Part shown: positions 28,477 to 36,808 of the stretch, piece by piece
Position numbering within the stretch: position 1 is the stretch's first letter
Layout: every line of letters starts with the position of its first letter
NCBI RefSeq assembly: GCF_000515415.1
Contig: NZ_KI911783.1
Location: forward strand, 2,346,392-2,410,391
DNA from: Bradyrhizobium sp. WSM1417
GTDB lineage: Bacteria; Pseudomonadota; Alphaproteobacteria; Rhizobiales; Xanthobacteraceae
Direction of reading: 5' to 3'
DNA length: 64,000 nt
Made by a program: the position numbers and the translations under genes
The notes under the pieces: model-generated
Databases searched by the model: none
What the model was told of the DNA's origin: nothing
What the model saw: only the letters and a program-made list of their open reading frames with translations

Positions 28477-28795
28477 TCAGTGAGATTGAGGAAGCGACCG
28501 GATTGCAAAGCCACGGTCATGGAGTGCTGGAATGAGCTCGGCGAGCGCCGTCACAGTCTGGTCGCGCCGACCAGCATGAGGGCAGCGTCCCAACTCGTCG
28601 GGAGGGCATCCGTCGTAGGAGCACGATTGCCCCCGGCCGGATCGAGGTCAGCACCGCGGCAACAATCGCCTCGGCGCCAGGACGAGACCAGTCTTGCGGG
28701 TCGACTGACCAGTGCAGGGCTGCCAGTTCGGCCTTCGCCGACGCGGCAAGGGCCTCCTTGGTCCATATCCCATACGGCGCACGCATGTGCCGTGG
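28477..28795 (-). pseudogene. nodB: Duplicated 3' fragment of nodB
   Basis: Minus-strand sequence matches the last third of nodB (41917-42232): [20 protein letters not shown] and [20 protein letters not shown], then a small deletion in what should be [12 protein letters not shown], and the same TGA and nodB-nodC spacer. The match begins abruptly at about 28795. The first two thirds of nodB, including the metal site, are absent. Together with the nodC copy it forms a 1.5-kb inverted partial duplication of the nod operon. Confidence 0.85.
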
Positions 28796-29404
28796 CCGCG
28801 AGCCCGCATCAAAGACACTCCAGTTCCTTGTTGACTCGCAAAGCACTCACGATCGACACGGCGCCGGACCGGTGCGCGTTAGCGCAGCCATCCGGGATCA
28901 GGCTGCCAGAGCGCTGCACCAAACGGCGCTAGACCGCCCTTGTCGCTATTGGCTTGCGCTGCGCTGCGCTGCTCCTGCTAACGTTGGCTAGAGATCTGAA
29001 GGCGAGCTGCCCACGCTGTCTCAAGGCTGGTGTTGGAGCCAGATGAATGCATGCAAGCAGCTCGCTCGTGCCACCATAGCGAGATCAAGACTTGCCTCTA
29101 TCTGAACGCAAGGGGTGGTCATGTGCTGACGCTTGCTCGTCATCCGTACATTGCATTGAAAATCGCGAATACATCGTCACACGCCTTATCCTGAATCATC
29201 CTTGCTATAGGCGGCGACAGCATTTCGGCAGGTTCCAACCAAGCGTGCCGGCCCCAGGAGACATTAGATTCATCAACTAGCGAGGTCGCTGTCGCTCGAT
29301 TCCACCAGCTTCAAAGCTCCTCAGGAGCTCAATCGAAGCGCCTCGGCTAACATCAACAGTGCACAGCCAAGTGTTGCGGCGGGCGATGGGTGAGCGGGCA
29401 TGGA
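28796..29404. other. Stretch with no recognisable gene
   Basis: About 600 bases between the nodB fragment and the 114-aa gene. No supported frame. The AT content is a little higher near 29100-29260, but I see no promoter I would defend. Confidence 0.4.
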
Positions 29405-29749
29405 TCAATGCATCTTGGGATTAGCGCTGCAGATACCGACTCGACTAAGCGGATCCTGAATGCGGCGCGGTTCGCTGGTCATAAACATTTTCATCGCAAA
29501 ATCGAGCGACCTGAATGCTCGGTCGCGGACTGCCTGCGACAAATCGGGAGTTGCGTCGATCGCAGCGCGCGCGTCGGTCACAATCTTAACTTTTGCGGAA
29601 AGAAGCTTTGCGTCCAATATTACGTGAAGCGTATCTCGCATGTCAGGTGCGATCGAGCTGTCGCCATCGATCAATTCTCGAAATTTCCAAAACATACGCT
29701 CGACTGCTACCATCGACCCGAGGACTGACATCAGTCTTGGTGACATCAT
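29405..29749 (-). CDS. Hypothetical 114-aa protein
   Basis: The ATG at 29749 has AAGGAG seven bases upstream, one of the better ribosome-binding sites in this part of the window. The protein is alpha-helical and charged (MSVLGSMVAVERMFWKFREL, DSSIAPDMRDTLHVILDAKL, LSQAVRDRAFRSLDFAMKMF), with no signal peptide or membrane segment. I do not recognise it. Predicted helices and a regular pattern of hydrophobic residues suggest a small folded or oligomeric protein. It lies alone between non-coding stretches, downstream of the nodBC duplication. Confidence 0.55.
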   Translation of the reverse strand: MMSPRLMSVLGSMVAVERMFWKFRELIDGDSSIAPDMRDTLHVILDAKLLSAKVKIVTDARAAIDATPDLSQAVRDRAFRSLDFAMKMFMTSEPRRIQDPLSRVGICSANPKMH

Positions 29750-30425
29750 TGGCCATCTCCTTCTCCAGCCAGATTCTGGCGACCATCCCAGCGAAATCAG
29801 ATCTGTCCCTGTTTGACACCGGCGCGCGAGGCGACCGTGTACAGGCGAATGACTGGGCTAATTTCCTCTGCTACGCCCCAGGGGGGGTGAGCCGGACGTT
29901 CAAGATATGCCTCAGGGGAACTCGCAAAGAGTGCGATTGCGAGCAAAGCATCTATCTCTCCTGTGCTCGAGACCGTAAGCTGGGCGCGTGCGGTGGCTCA
30001 CCTTCAAAACCGACATGAAGGGTGTGCGCCGTTTTCTGTTGCCACAATATTGCCAGCGAATCGGACTTGGACCTCTACTGCCACGCGACCGCGCTCTTCC
30101 GGTTGTTCACTCTGATCGCTCTGTTAGCCAGTCGGTATCGACTGAGTGATCCCGGTCACCCAAAGGTGGTCATTCGATATCCCGGTGCTCGGGGCCGGCG
30201 CGTTTTGTGATTGCATGGGTGCATCGAGATCGAGCCTCCCGATCTGTCGACGGTGTGTTGGTCGTGCGCTACGTTGGCCTCGATCGATCTCTTGAGTCTT
30301 CATCGGGCCGTCCGGTCGAGCCCAGGAGAGATACCAACTTAAACGCACAGATCATTTCCATGTGCCGGATTCCGTATCTCGGATTGATTCATCCCGTCTC
30401 TCTTACTGTTCTCGTCACTGCACGG
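29750..30425. other. Stretch with no recognisable gene
   Basis: About 680 bases. Nothing convincing on either strand. Confidence 0.4.
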
Positions 30426-30728
30426 CTATGCTGTGCAAACCGTGCATTTCACCAACCAGCGGCCACCGCGTTTCTCCGCGCGCAACTTGCCGCGGCGGAT
30501 CCGAGAGAGCACGGCTTCGGGGCTTATGTGGTTCATCACTGCGAACCGCTGAACAGTGAGGTAGTCCTCCCCGAGAGGTCGCGGGGTGCTAATGCCGTGC
30601 GCGGCCAGCAGAATGCGCAGCGAAGCCAACTCCGCCAGGACGATCTCGAGCTTACGCGCGATCTCCTCCGTCTTGGCGGAGCGCTGCCGGGACCGCGTCA
30701 CGACAGGGCCGCTCGGGCGATAAGCCAC
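30426..30728 (-). CDS. Small helix-turn-helix protein (excisionase-like)
   Basis: A 100-aa frame. The C-terminal half, LTVQRFAVMNHISPEAVLSR followed by IRRGKLRAEKRGGRWLVK, has the form of the winged MerR/excisionase-like HTH_17 domain, including the final wing GGRWLV. The N-terminal half is a basic, probably coiled helix (EEIARKLEIVLAELASLRIL). The start is a GTG at 30728, within the end of the upstream 30698-30970 gene; the ribosome-binding site is poorly spaced, so an internal start is possible. Likely a DNA-binding accessory protein from a mobile region. Confidence 0.5.
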   Translation of the reverse strand: MAYRPSGPVVTRSRQRSAKTEEIARKLEIVLAELASLRILLAAHGISTPRPLGEDYLTVQRFAVMNHISPEAVLSRIRRGKLRAEKRGGRWLVKCTVCTA

Positions 30729-30970
30729 ACCTTGGATTCGTGTGGAATGAGATCGAGGAACTGGCGCGCCAAAGCGGGATGAGCGTGAGCCAACTCACCT
30801 GTCCAAGCAAACCCCTGCTCCGGCAATGTCAACGCACGCAAAATGAGGGCCAGGCCATTTATTGCCGTCAAGCCTCCTGTTTGGTGATGTAGTCGAAAAG
30901 GTCGCATGCGCGTAAAAGCCATTTGAACCATGAGAGCGGCCTGATCGATGCATTCGGCGGCGGTACTCAT
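30698..30970 (-). CDS. Hypothetical protein overlapping the small HTH gene
   Basis: From the ATG at 30970 (GAGG four bases upstream) the frame encodes about 90 aa: STAAECIDQAALMVQMAFTR, then MRPFRLHHQTGG and QFLDLIPHESKVWLIARAAL. It overlaps the following HTH gene by about 31 bases, which suggests translational coupling. I do not recognise the family. Confidence 0.4.
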   Translation of the reverse strand: MSTAAECIDQAALMVQMAFTRMRPFRLHHQTGGLTAINGLALILRALTLPEQGFAWTGELAHAHPALARQFLDLIPHESKVWLIARAALS

Positions 30971-31038
30971 TGGCCTCGGTGTTGCCATTTGTTTGCCGGG
31001 TCAAGGGCGAACGTTTTGGAATCGCTGTTGGGTCACCG

Positions 31039-32067
31039 TCAGCGCTCTGCCGCTATGAGTTCGGAGTGAATCGCAGTTGCGGTGTTGATGCAGGCATCCA
31101 GTGACAGGGATCCGAAGGCGAGCTGGCAAAGGAGATAGTTGGCCCCTGCCTCTTCCAAGTGATCGAGAAGAGTTTGGCGCACCGAAGCGCGGGTTCCGAC
31201 AACGCACAGTTCACTTTCAATTGCGGCATCCAAGGTCAGGGGCAGGTTGGATGGAGGAGGGATGTCGTTGAGCTCGTACAGGAACTTAAAGCTCTTGAGC
31301 CATGTTTCGTAGGCTGGCGCCGCGAGGGAGTGGGCCGCTGCTTCAGAGCTGGCAATTACGACCATGCGGAGCAATGCGAGAAACGGTGCTGAACCGCCCA
31401 CGTCACGCTCCGTGTTTCGATGAGCGCGATAGACATCGGTTATCTTGCGAACGGCAGAAGAGGGGCCCATGCACGCGAGATTGGCGCCATTTGCCGCAGC
31501 CCAGCGGGCTGAGTCTGGCCGATTTGTTGCAATCCATGTCGGGGGACAAGGATGCTGGTGAGGAGAAAGCGTGAGAGGAACGTCGGTCAGCGCAAAATGT
31601 TGCCCTTGGTATGAGAGCGGGCCGCCATTCATCGCGCCAATAAAGATTTGGGAAGCTTCCTCGTAACGGCTTGAGGCAACATCGGCTCCAACTCCAAAAT
31701 AGCTCAGTTCGATCGGTAGGGAGCCGCGACCAAGGCCGACCTCAACCCTGCCGCTGCTCAGGTGATCCAACATGCAAATCTCCTCGAATGCACGCAGCGG
31801 ATGATAGAGGTTGAGCAGCATGACCAAGGGACCAACGCGAAGTCGCCGTGTGCGTTGTATGACGCTCGACAGAAACAAGTTCGGCGATGGGCCCCGTCCA
31901 TGGGGAGTGCAATGATGCTCCGCCAGATGATAGGCATAGAAACCGAGCCGGTCGTAGGCCTCCGCGAGGGTGAGGCGGTCCGCGTATTGCCGTGCGATAT
32001 CGCGGCCGTCCTCGTCAAGATGATCAAAGATGCCGCAGGTCAGGTTTGAGGGAAGAACGTTTCTCAC
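31039..32067 (-). CDS. LLM-class flavin-dependent monooxygenase
   Basis: A 342-aa luciferase-like (bacterial luciferase/alkanal monooxygenase superfamily) protein. Visible motifs: GFYAYHLAEHHCTPHGRGPS near residues 42-61, the PLVMLLNLYHPLRAFEEICM strand, LDHLSSGRVEVGLGRGSLPI near 101, and PPTWIATNRPDSARWAAANG near 178. These enzymes use FMNH2 (or F420) and oxygen to oxidise a substrate. The start is a GTG at 32067 behind AGGAG at eight bases. The gene lies downstream of a HisC-like aminotransferase on the same strand, with a 220-base gap, so the two may act on related compounds. The true substrate is unknown. Confidence 0.85.
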   Translation of the reverse strand: MRNVLPSNLTCGIFDHLDEDGRDIARQYADRLTLAEAYDRLGFYAYHLAEHHCTPHGRGPSPNLFLSSVIQRTRRLRVGPLVMLLNLYHPLRAFEEICMLDHLSSGRVEVGLGRGSLPIELSYFGVGADVASSRYEEASQIFIGAMNGGPLSYQGQHFALTDVPLTLSPHQHPCPPTWIATNRPDSARWAAANGANLACMGPSSAVRKITDVYRAHRNTERDVGGSAPFLALLRMVVIASSEAAAHSLAAPAYETWLKSFKFLYELNDIPPPSNLPLTLDAAIESELCVVGTRASVRQTLLDHLEEAGANYLLCQLAFGSLSLDACINTATAIHSELIAAER

Positions 32068-32287
32068 TCAGCTATCTCCTATAGAGAGAGGACCGGAGTC
32101 CGCCGCGTTTCGGGGGTGCAAGAGGTGCTCGCCGGCAATGCGCTGCATATGCTGCGAAGCCGTTCTCAATAGCTCGTAATGCGCTGACTGGATGAAAACT
32201 GACTCCGGCTGCGTCGCGAAAGCTGCATCAGGTGTTCGATCCAGATCGATCACGAACGGGGATGCGTGACATGAGTGGAAGGGGCCA

Positions 32288-33385
32288 CTAGCCACGGGAT
32301 CCCACTTTCTTAAGAATGCTGCCGACAGCCGCAAGAAAAGCATCCATCTGGCGCTTTGTACCGATGCTAACCCGAATACACTCTTCCAGGCCGGCGTCCG
32401 GAAAGAAGGCAACAAGGACTTTCTGGTCTTCCAACGCCGCCTGCCACCATCTGCCACTCTGGCCTGCGGGCACACGGGCGAGGAGGAAATTCGCGTGAGA
32501 AGGCGTTACAGAGAACCCAAAGTCTGAAAGGGCGGCCGCTACGCGCTGCCGCTCAAGCGTGACGTGGCGATGGTTCTCCTCGTAGGCGTCGCGATGCGCA
32601 AGGACGCTCATGCCCACTGCATGAGCGACCACATTCATGTTGAAAACATTCTGGATGTTGCGAAGCCGCCCAATCAGCTCTGGATGGCCGAAACCGAAGC
32701 CGACGCGAATGCCAGCGGCGGAATAACTCTTGGAAAACGTGCGCAGGACCAGCAGATTCGAATGGCGCTCAACAAGGCGCAGGCCGTCCTCGGGTGCGAA
32801 ATCGACATAAGCTTCGTCCAATACAATCAATCGGTCAGATCGTATAACGAGGCGTTCGATCTCGGCGAGCGGAACAAATGTTCCGGTCGGATTGTTCGGA
32901 TTGGCCAGCAGAATGAATTTGGCATCTTTCGCCGCACCGAAAAGCAGCTCGTCCATCGGCAAGCAATCAGGTTCAGACCAGGGAATTTCAATGAAGCGAG
33001 CCCCTTGCAACATGGCAAGCTTGCGATTGAATGAGAAGCCGGGCGACATCATTGCGACGCCGTCGCCGGGGGCAAGAAGGGCTCTGTAGATCAGGCTGAG
33101 GAGTTCAGACGATCCATTGCCAGCCATCACGCGATCAGTTGCAATGCCATAGGCAGCTGCGGCCGCTTGTCTCAAGCTGACATTGTCGTCTTCTGGATAG
33201 AGGTATTGCAACTCAAGAGCTGCAATTGCGCTTCGCATCACGATGCCTGGCAAAGGAAATGGGTTCTCATTCGTGTTCAGTTTCACGCAACCATTGTCGG
33301 GGGTAGGCCGCCCGGACGGCAGGGCATCCAATTCGCGTGCGACCGGCGAGAGCGAGGAAAGCATAGCTTGCAGTTTGGTATCCAA
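32288..33385 (-). CDS. Histidinol-phosphate aminotransferase-like protein (class I/II PLP enzyme)
   Basis: 365 aa with the fold-type I aminotransferase pattern of HisC. CVKLNTNENPFPLPGIVMRS is the usual N-terminal HisC segment, ANPNNPTGTFVPLAEIERLV carries the NPNNPTG motif, IVLDEAYVDFAP has the Asp and Tyr that contact PLP, RTFSKSYSAAGIRVGFG contains the Schiff-base Lys (SKS) and the Arg-binding region, and ECIRVSIGTKRQMDAFLAAV is the C-terminal substrate Arg site. TTG at 33385 is a plausible start because GGGAG lies nine bases upstream; the next ATG is seven codons further in. Located in an accessory region, it is probably a specialised amino-acid transaminase rather than the housekeeping HisC. 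Confidence 0.85.
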   Translation of the reverse strand: MDTKLQAMLSSLSPVARELDALPSGRPTPDNGCVKLNTNENPFPLPGIVMRSAIAALELQYLYPEDDNVSLRQAAAAAYGIATDRVMAGNGSSELLSLIYRALLAPGDGVAMMSPGFSFNRKLAMLQGARFIEIPWSEPDCLPMDELLFGAAKDAKFILLANPNNPTGTFVPLAEIERLVIRSDRLIVLDEAYVDFAPEDGLRLVERHSNLLVLRTFSKSYSAAGIRVGFGFGHPELIGRLRNIQNVFNMNVVAHAVGMSVLAHRDAYEENHRHVTLERQRVAAALSDFGFSVTPSHANFLLARVPAGQSGRWWQAALEDQKVLVAFFPDAGLEECIRVSIGTKRQMDAFLAAVGSILKKVGSRG

Positions 33386-33823
33386 TTTGGTGTTCTCCCT
33401 TTTGTCGACGCGAGCAGTTGACGGCGTTCATCGAGCCTACGTGGCGCGTGCTATATTCGGAGCCGGGAAGCGCAAGGCGTTCATGAATGAATGTTGGGGG
33501 TTCAATAGCCGGGCTTAGATCTAAGCGCCGCACCGGATCAGAGCCCGTCTCAAATTGTTAACGATCAGCACGGATCAGGCGCCGCACGGCGTTATCCAAA
33601 CGGATATTTATTTCCGCGAAGAGAAGGCACGCCACGTCCACTCCGCCGAACAGCGCTCTAACGCTTGGCTCGAATTCGCGCAAATCGTAGAGCGACTGTG
33701 CGCGACTGACATCTTGCCCATAAGGTACGTTCCTTCTGAAGAGGCCATGACAGTTTCCAATCAGTTTGAAGAGCGGGAAGAAGGTGCCGATGTTCGTCGG
33801 CCTTGCGAATCTGGAAGTGGTGC
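33386..33823. other. Upstream region of the aminotransferase; no gene recognised
   Basis: About 440 bases. A plus-strand frame from 33555 to 33971 exists but covers the 57-aa gene on the other strand and has no ribosome-binding site. Nothing else recognised. Confidence 0.35.
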
Positions 33824-33997
33824 TCACTGCAGTGGCACCAGGCGAATGGGAACGTACTCTTCGGGCGGCCGTTCGGGCGCGCACGACAGCTGTGATAGCA
33901 CTGCTGTGAGGGCGAGAAATGCTGCGACTGCTGCGACTGCTGCGACTGCGAGGCACGTGGGCAGCGCGTAATCGCTATGTCGAGGATGGTTCATCAT
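33824..33997 (-). CDS. 57-aa membrane peptide with Ala-Val repeats
   Basis: Starts at the ATG pair near 33997 with GGAG seven bases upstream, 30 bases after the stop of the periplasmic binding-protein gene, so it is probably in the same transcript. A short basic N-terminus (MMNHPRHSDY) precedes a single hydrophobic segment (LAVAAVAAVAAFLALTAVL), a cysteine and a charged, Pro-rich tail (APERPPEEYVPIRLVPLQ). The Ala-Val stretch is encoded by tandem repeats of a nine-base unit (33916-33950), which could expand or contract. It looks like a single-pass membrane peptide; function unknown. Confidence 0.5.
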   Translation of the reverse strand: MMNHPRHSDYALPTCLAVAAVAAVAAFLALTAVLSQLSCAPERPPEEYVPIRLVPLQ

Positions 33998-34029
33998 TCG
34001 AACGCTCCGTGCGGTGTTGAGTCGGGCGA

Positions 34030-35136
34030 TCAGTTCTGCTCGACCGCTTCGACGGTATTGTCGCGCCAGCCGTAAACGATGAAGCCAGGAGCGGCATTGT
34101 CTCCCTTGGAGTCGAATCGAACTGTGCCAATGGCCGTTTCGATTAAACCCGAGCGTAGGGCCGCAGCGACCGGGGTGGCATCGAAGCTCCCGGCCCGTTT
34201 GACGGAGTCTGCCCATGCTTGAACCGCGGAATAAGCGTAGAGCGTGTAACCCGCGGCCGATAGGCTCGAATCCTTGAGCCTAGCGACAGCGGCTGCCCCT
34301 GCAGCATTATTCGTACGGTCCGGCATAAAGGTGATGAGCGTGCCCTTTGCGGCCTCGCCGGCAATGGCCAAAAGGCCGCTTGACATCAGCGGATCGTCGG
34401 CGATCACGGTCAGGCGTGCGCTCGCCTCAGCAGCTTGACGCAAGATGATGTCGATCTCGTTGTAATAGCCGATATAGACGATCTGGAGTCCCTCTCTCTT
34501 CAGTTTCGAAACTCGAGTGGTGTACTCCTTCTCGCCGGCAACATCGCTTTGTCGAACAGTGTGCTCGCCAGCTGCTCGAAGCCGCGGTTCAACGATATCG
34601 GCGATGCCTTCTGCTGTACCCTTATCGTCGAGGACCGCGAGCTTGGCGCCTTGGTGGTGCCGCACGATGTAGTCGGCCGCACCCCTGCCTTGTTGGTCAT
34701 CGCGGCGGCAAATCCGAAACAGCGTGGTTAGGCCACGCTCTGTCAGGCGGGGATTCGTCGAGCCAGGTGAAATCTGAATCACCTCCGCTTCGGTGTATAT
34801 ATCTGAAGCCGGGGTCGACGAATTTGAACGGAAGGGCCCAACGACAAGCTCGATCCCGTCAGCGGTCAAGCGATTGGCAACAGCGACGGCCCGCTTGGGA
34901 TCGCTTGCGTCGTCGGCAATCCTCAATACGGGCTTTGTGTCAGGCAGTAGACCCGATGCATTTATCGAATCCATGGCCGCGGTCGCTCCGTCGCGTATCT
35001 GCGCGCCCAGCGCCGCAGTACTTCCCGTCATTGGGCCCGCTACCGGAATGTAAACATCGTTTGCCCAGGCGCTCGAACTCAGGGTCAAGGAAAGGAGCGC
35101 AGCAATTGCAAGCCTATGAACGCGAAGAATCGGCAT
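34030..35136 (-). CDS. Periplasmic branched-chain amino-acid (LivJ-type) binding protein
   Basis: About 368 aa. MPILRVHRLAIAALLSLTLS followed by SSAWAND is a signal peptide. The mature protein shows the type-I periplasmic-binding fold: VYIPVAGPMTGSTAALGAQI, KPVLRIADDASDPKRAVAVA, GPFRSNSSTPASDIYTEAEV, GLTTLFRICRRDDQQGRGAA. The ATG at 35136 has GGGAG seven bases upstream; longer starts would bury the signal peptide. No LivFGHM permease or ATPase genes are near, so either it works with distant components or it is an orphan sensor/scavenger. The gene is followed by a 57-aa membrane peptide on the same strand, and a MerR-like motif lies 430 bases upstream (35565-35593). Confidence 0.85.
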   Translation of the reverse strand: MPILRVHRLAIAALLSLTLSSSAWANDVYIPVAGPMTGSTAALGAQIRDGATAAMDSINASGLLPDTKPVLRIADDASDPKRAVAVANRLTADGIELVVGPFRSNSSTPASDIYTEAEVIQISPGSTNPRLTERGLTTLFRICRRDDQQGRGAADYIVRHHQGAKLAVLDDKGTAEGIADIVEPRLRAAGEHTVRQSDVAGEKEYTTRVSKLKREGLQIVYIGYYNEIDIILRQAAEASARLTVIADDPLMSSGLLAIAGEAAKGTLITFMPDRTNNAAGAAAVARLKDSSLSAAGYTLYAYSAVQAWADSVKRAGSFDATPVAAALRSGLIETAIGTVRFDSKGDNAAPGFIVYGWRDNTVEAVEQN

Positions 35137-35564
35137 GTGGGGCTCCCGACTATCGCGCCACGTCTTAGTCTGCTTCGCCGTTGGTATGACGCGGCGACCA
35201 GCAGCCCGGCGCAATGATGTTTGAATCGAACTCAGATTGGTACGAACAGGCTCAAGTTGTTGCCAAGTTCATCCATAAGCATCGGGCGGGCACGGACGGA
35301 TTGGGGAGTGGTCAGGAGAGCGTCCTCCAGGCGTTGATAGGACCCATATCGAACATCCTGCCGGCATCCGGTACACTCGCCAAATCTCCTGTGCTCGGCA
35401 GATGTGTGCCGACGAGGCGCTTGAAGGGCCCGGACGATCATCCACCGACGTGTTCGCGCCGAGGCCTCTCACCGGGAAAGTCCGAAAGTGATGCCGATCA
35501 TTGGAGTCTCCCTCGGTTTAGCCGACGGTCTGTCCGCCCCGTCGCTGTGACGACGCGTTAGACG
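35137..35564. other. Upstream region of the binding-protein gene
   Basis: About 430 bases without a supported gene between the binding-protein start and the MerR-like motif. Its promoter probably lies here. Confidence 0.35.
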
Positions 35565-35593
35565 GTACAATATGACGCTACGTGCGAATCAAG
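35565..35593 (-). promoter_or_regulatory. MerR-type operator/promoter motif, site 2
   Basis: 29-base block: on the minus strand CTTGATT, a centre with CGCACGTAGCGTC, then ATTGTAC, in the same spacing as the nolA site. It points toward the binding-protein gene (start 35136). The last half differs most from the other sites (ATTGTAC instead of GTTGTAG). Confidence 0.4.
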
Positions 35594-35770
35594 TGCTTCG
35601 AAGCTTGCACGTCGAGGTTGCTTGCCAAACCTCACAGAGCGAAGGACTCAATGAGTGCCGACAATGCAGAGTCGGAGAGGAACTGCTACAGGCCAACGAC
35701 CTCGTCAGAATTGATCGGTCACCATCAACTCGTTGGTTACAGACATTCCGACAAGCAGTGCGCAACCGCG

Positions 35771-36490
35771 TCAATTCTGTCCCAGTTGGTCCTCCAGCGC
35801 GGCGAGGGCGAGATCGAGGTATCGCATGAGGCTCGCATCCCAGCCGGCGAGATTATGTGGTTCGGTCAATCGCGTCAGCACCTTGAGTATCATTGAGACG
35901 GTCGAATCAACTCCTGCGATCTCAGTCAGCAGCGAACGGGCCTGACGCGCGACCGCAATTGCCCGCTCACTGCATGGAGGCTCGCCCTGATCCATGCAGC
36001 TTCGTAGCTCGTCGCGAATCGTGCGCCACCGATCTTCGCGGCTAGCATTAGAGGCGCATGTGCAGATCGCCGAGCGGGTACGCTTCTCAATCCGCGACAT
36101 TGCGTCCAACGTGGCCGGCAGTTCGTCGACACTGACTTGTGTCTCACCTTGCGTCGTCATATTGCGCAATCGGTCCCTTAATAATGTCGCCCGCGCGACT
36201 TGAAGTTCAATCCGTTCCAGATGGTTGCGCAATAGGTCCGTGAGAGACGTCCGCCCCTCGATTGCTTTGCGGATCTCAGGAAGCGAGAAGCCGAGCTCAC
36301 GCAGCGCGCGAATCTGAGAGACGCGTTGTAGGCTTTCACGATCGTACATGCGGTGACCGCCATCGGTACGTTCCGAGACCGCCAACAGCCCGATTTGTTC
36401 GTAGTGATGCAGAGTGCGTACCGTTACGCCGGTCGCCTCTGCAAGTTCTCCAATGCGCCATCGGCGCCGTCGTGGTGTGGCGTTTGTCAT
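35771..36490 (-). CDS. nolA: NolA, MerR-family nodulation regulator
   Basis: 239 aa from the ATG at 36490. The N-terminal MerR winged helix-turn-helix is clear: WRIGELAEATGVTVRTLHHY, then EQIGLLAVSERTDGGHRMYD and LQRVSQIRALRELGFSLPEI (residues about 11-80). A long helical dimerisation segment and a C-terminal domain of about 110 residues follow, ending LDLALAALEDQLGQN; this is the layout of Bradyrhizobium NolA. NolA governs genotype-specific nodulation and cell-density-dependent repression of nod genes. Published work describes three in-frame starts; internal Met codons (GHRMYD, RNMTTQGE) are present at plausible places. Position next to nodD2 and nodD1 supports the call. A MerR-type promoter lies just upstream (36509-36537), consistent with autoregulation. 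Confidence 0.9.
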   Translation of the reverse strand: MTNATPRRRRWRIGELAEATGVTVRTLHHYEQIGLLAVSERTDGGHRMYDRESLQRVSQIRALRELGFSLPEIRKAIEGRTSLTDLLRNHLERIELQVARATLLRDRLRNMTTQGETQVSVDELPATLDAMSRIEKRTRSAICTCASNASREDRWRTIRDELRSCMDQGEPPCSERAIAVARQARSLLTEIAGVDSTVSMILKVLTRLTEPHNLAGWDASLMRYLDLALAALEDQLGQN

Positions 36491-36508
36491 GGTCCTCAAT
36501 TTTCAAGC

Positions 36509-36537
36509 CTACAACCTGACGTCACGTGAGAATCAAG
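36509..36537 (-). promoter_or_regulatory. MerR-type operator/promoter of nolA, site 3
   Basis: On the minus strand CTTGATT (-35), then CTCACGTGACGTC, then AGGTTGTAG with TAGGCT as a -10. The 19-base gap between elements is longer than the normal 17 and is the hallmark of promoters activated by MerR proteins. It lies about 20 bases upstream of the nolA start, so NolA is the obvious candidate ligand. Confidence 0.6.
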
Positions 36538-36604
36538 TTATTTCAATGATCTAGATGATGCGTCTCTTGCTGCGAACCGCAGAAGGACTGAGAGCTGCTG
36601 TTGA

Positions 36605-36808
36605 TCAAGCGGCCGAGACAAGTGCAAGCATCAAGTTCGCCAGCGACCCCAATTCATCCCTCGCTGCGCGTTGCAGAACGAGTCTCGCGATCGCCGCTCG
36701 GTTCTCGCTGTTTCGCATGCATGTCGGTAAACATGTGATTGCTTGATCAAAAAGGTGTCCCAACATCGCGAGATCCTCCGGATCGTAGACTCCACTCGAT
36801 TCATTCAA
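36605..36808 (-). CDS. Small conserved protein, paralogue of the split gene at 23025-27187
   Basis: From a TTG at 36808 with AAGGAG seven bases upstream, the frame encodes 67 aa: NESSGVYDPEDLAMLGHLFD, then QAITCLPTCMRNSENRAAIA and RLVLQRAARDELGSLANLML. This matches the C-terminal half of the split gene (FYPEDLRILAKLFDEAV...RTQIAKLVLARG). Both are small helical proteins of unknown function. Longer upstream starts exist but have no ribosome-binding site and give Arg/Ser-rich non-coding-like sequence. It sits between nolA and a long gap. Confidence 0.55.
   Translation of the reverse strand: MNESSGVYDPEDLAMLGHLFDQAITCLPTCMRNSENRAAIARLVLQRAARDELGSLANLMLALVSAA

Noticed and set aside
33555..33971. 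138-aa plus-strand open frame
   Set aside because: No start signal; it lies opposite the 57-aa gene and its Ala-Thr repeat is the complement of that gene's repeat.
36555..36746. 63-aa plus-strand frame near nolA
   Set aside because: Antisense to the better supported 67-aa gene at 36605-36808.
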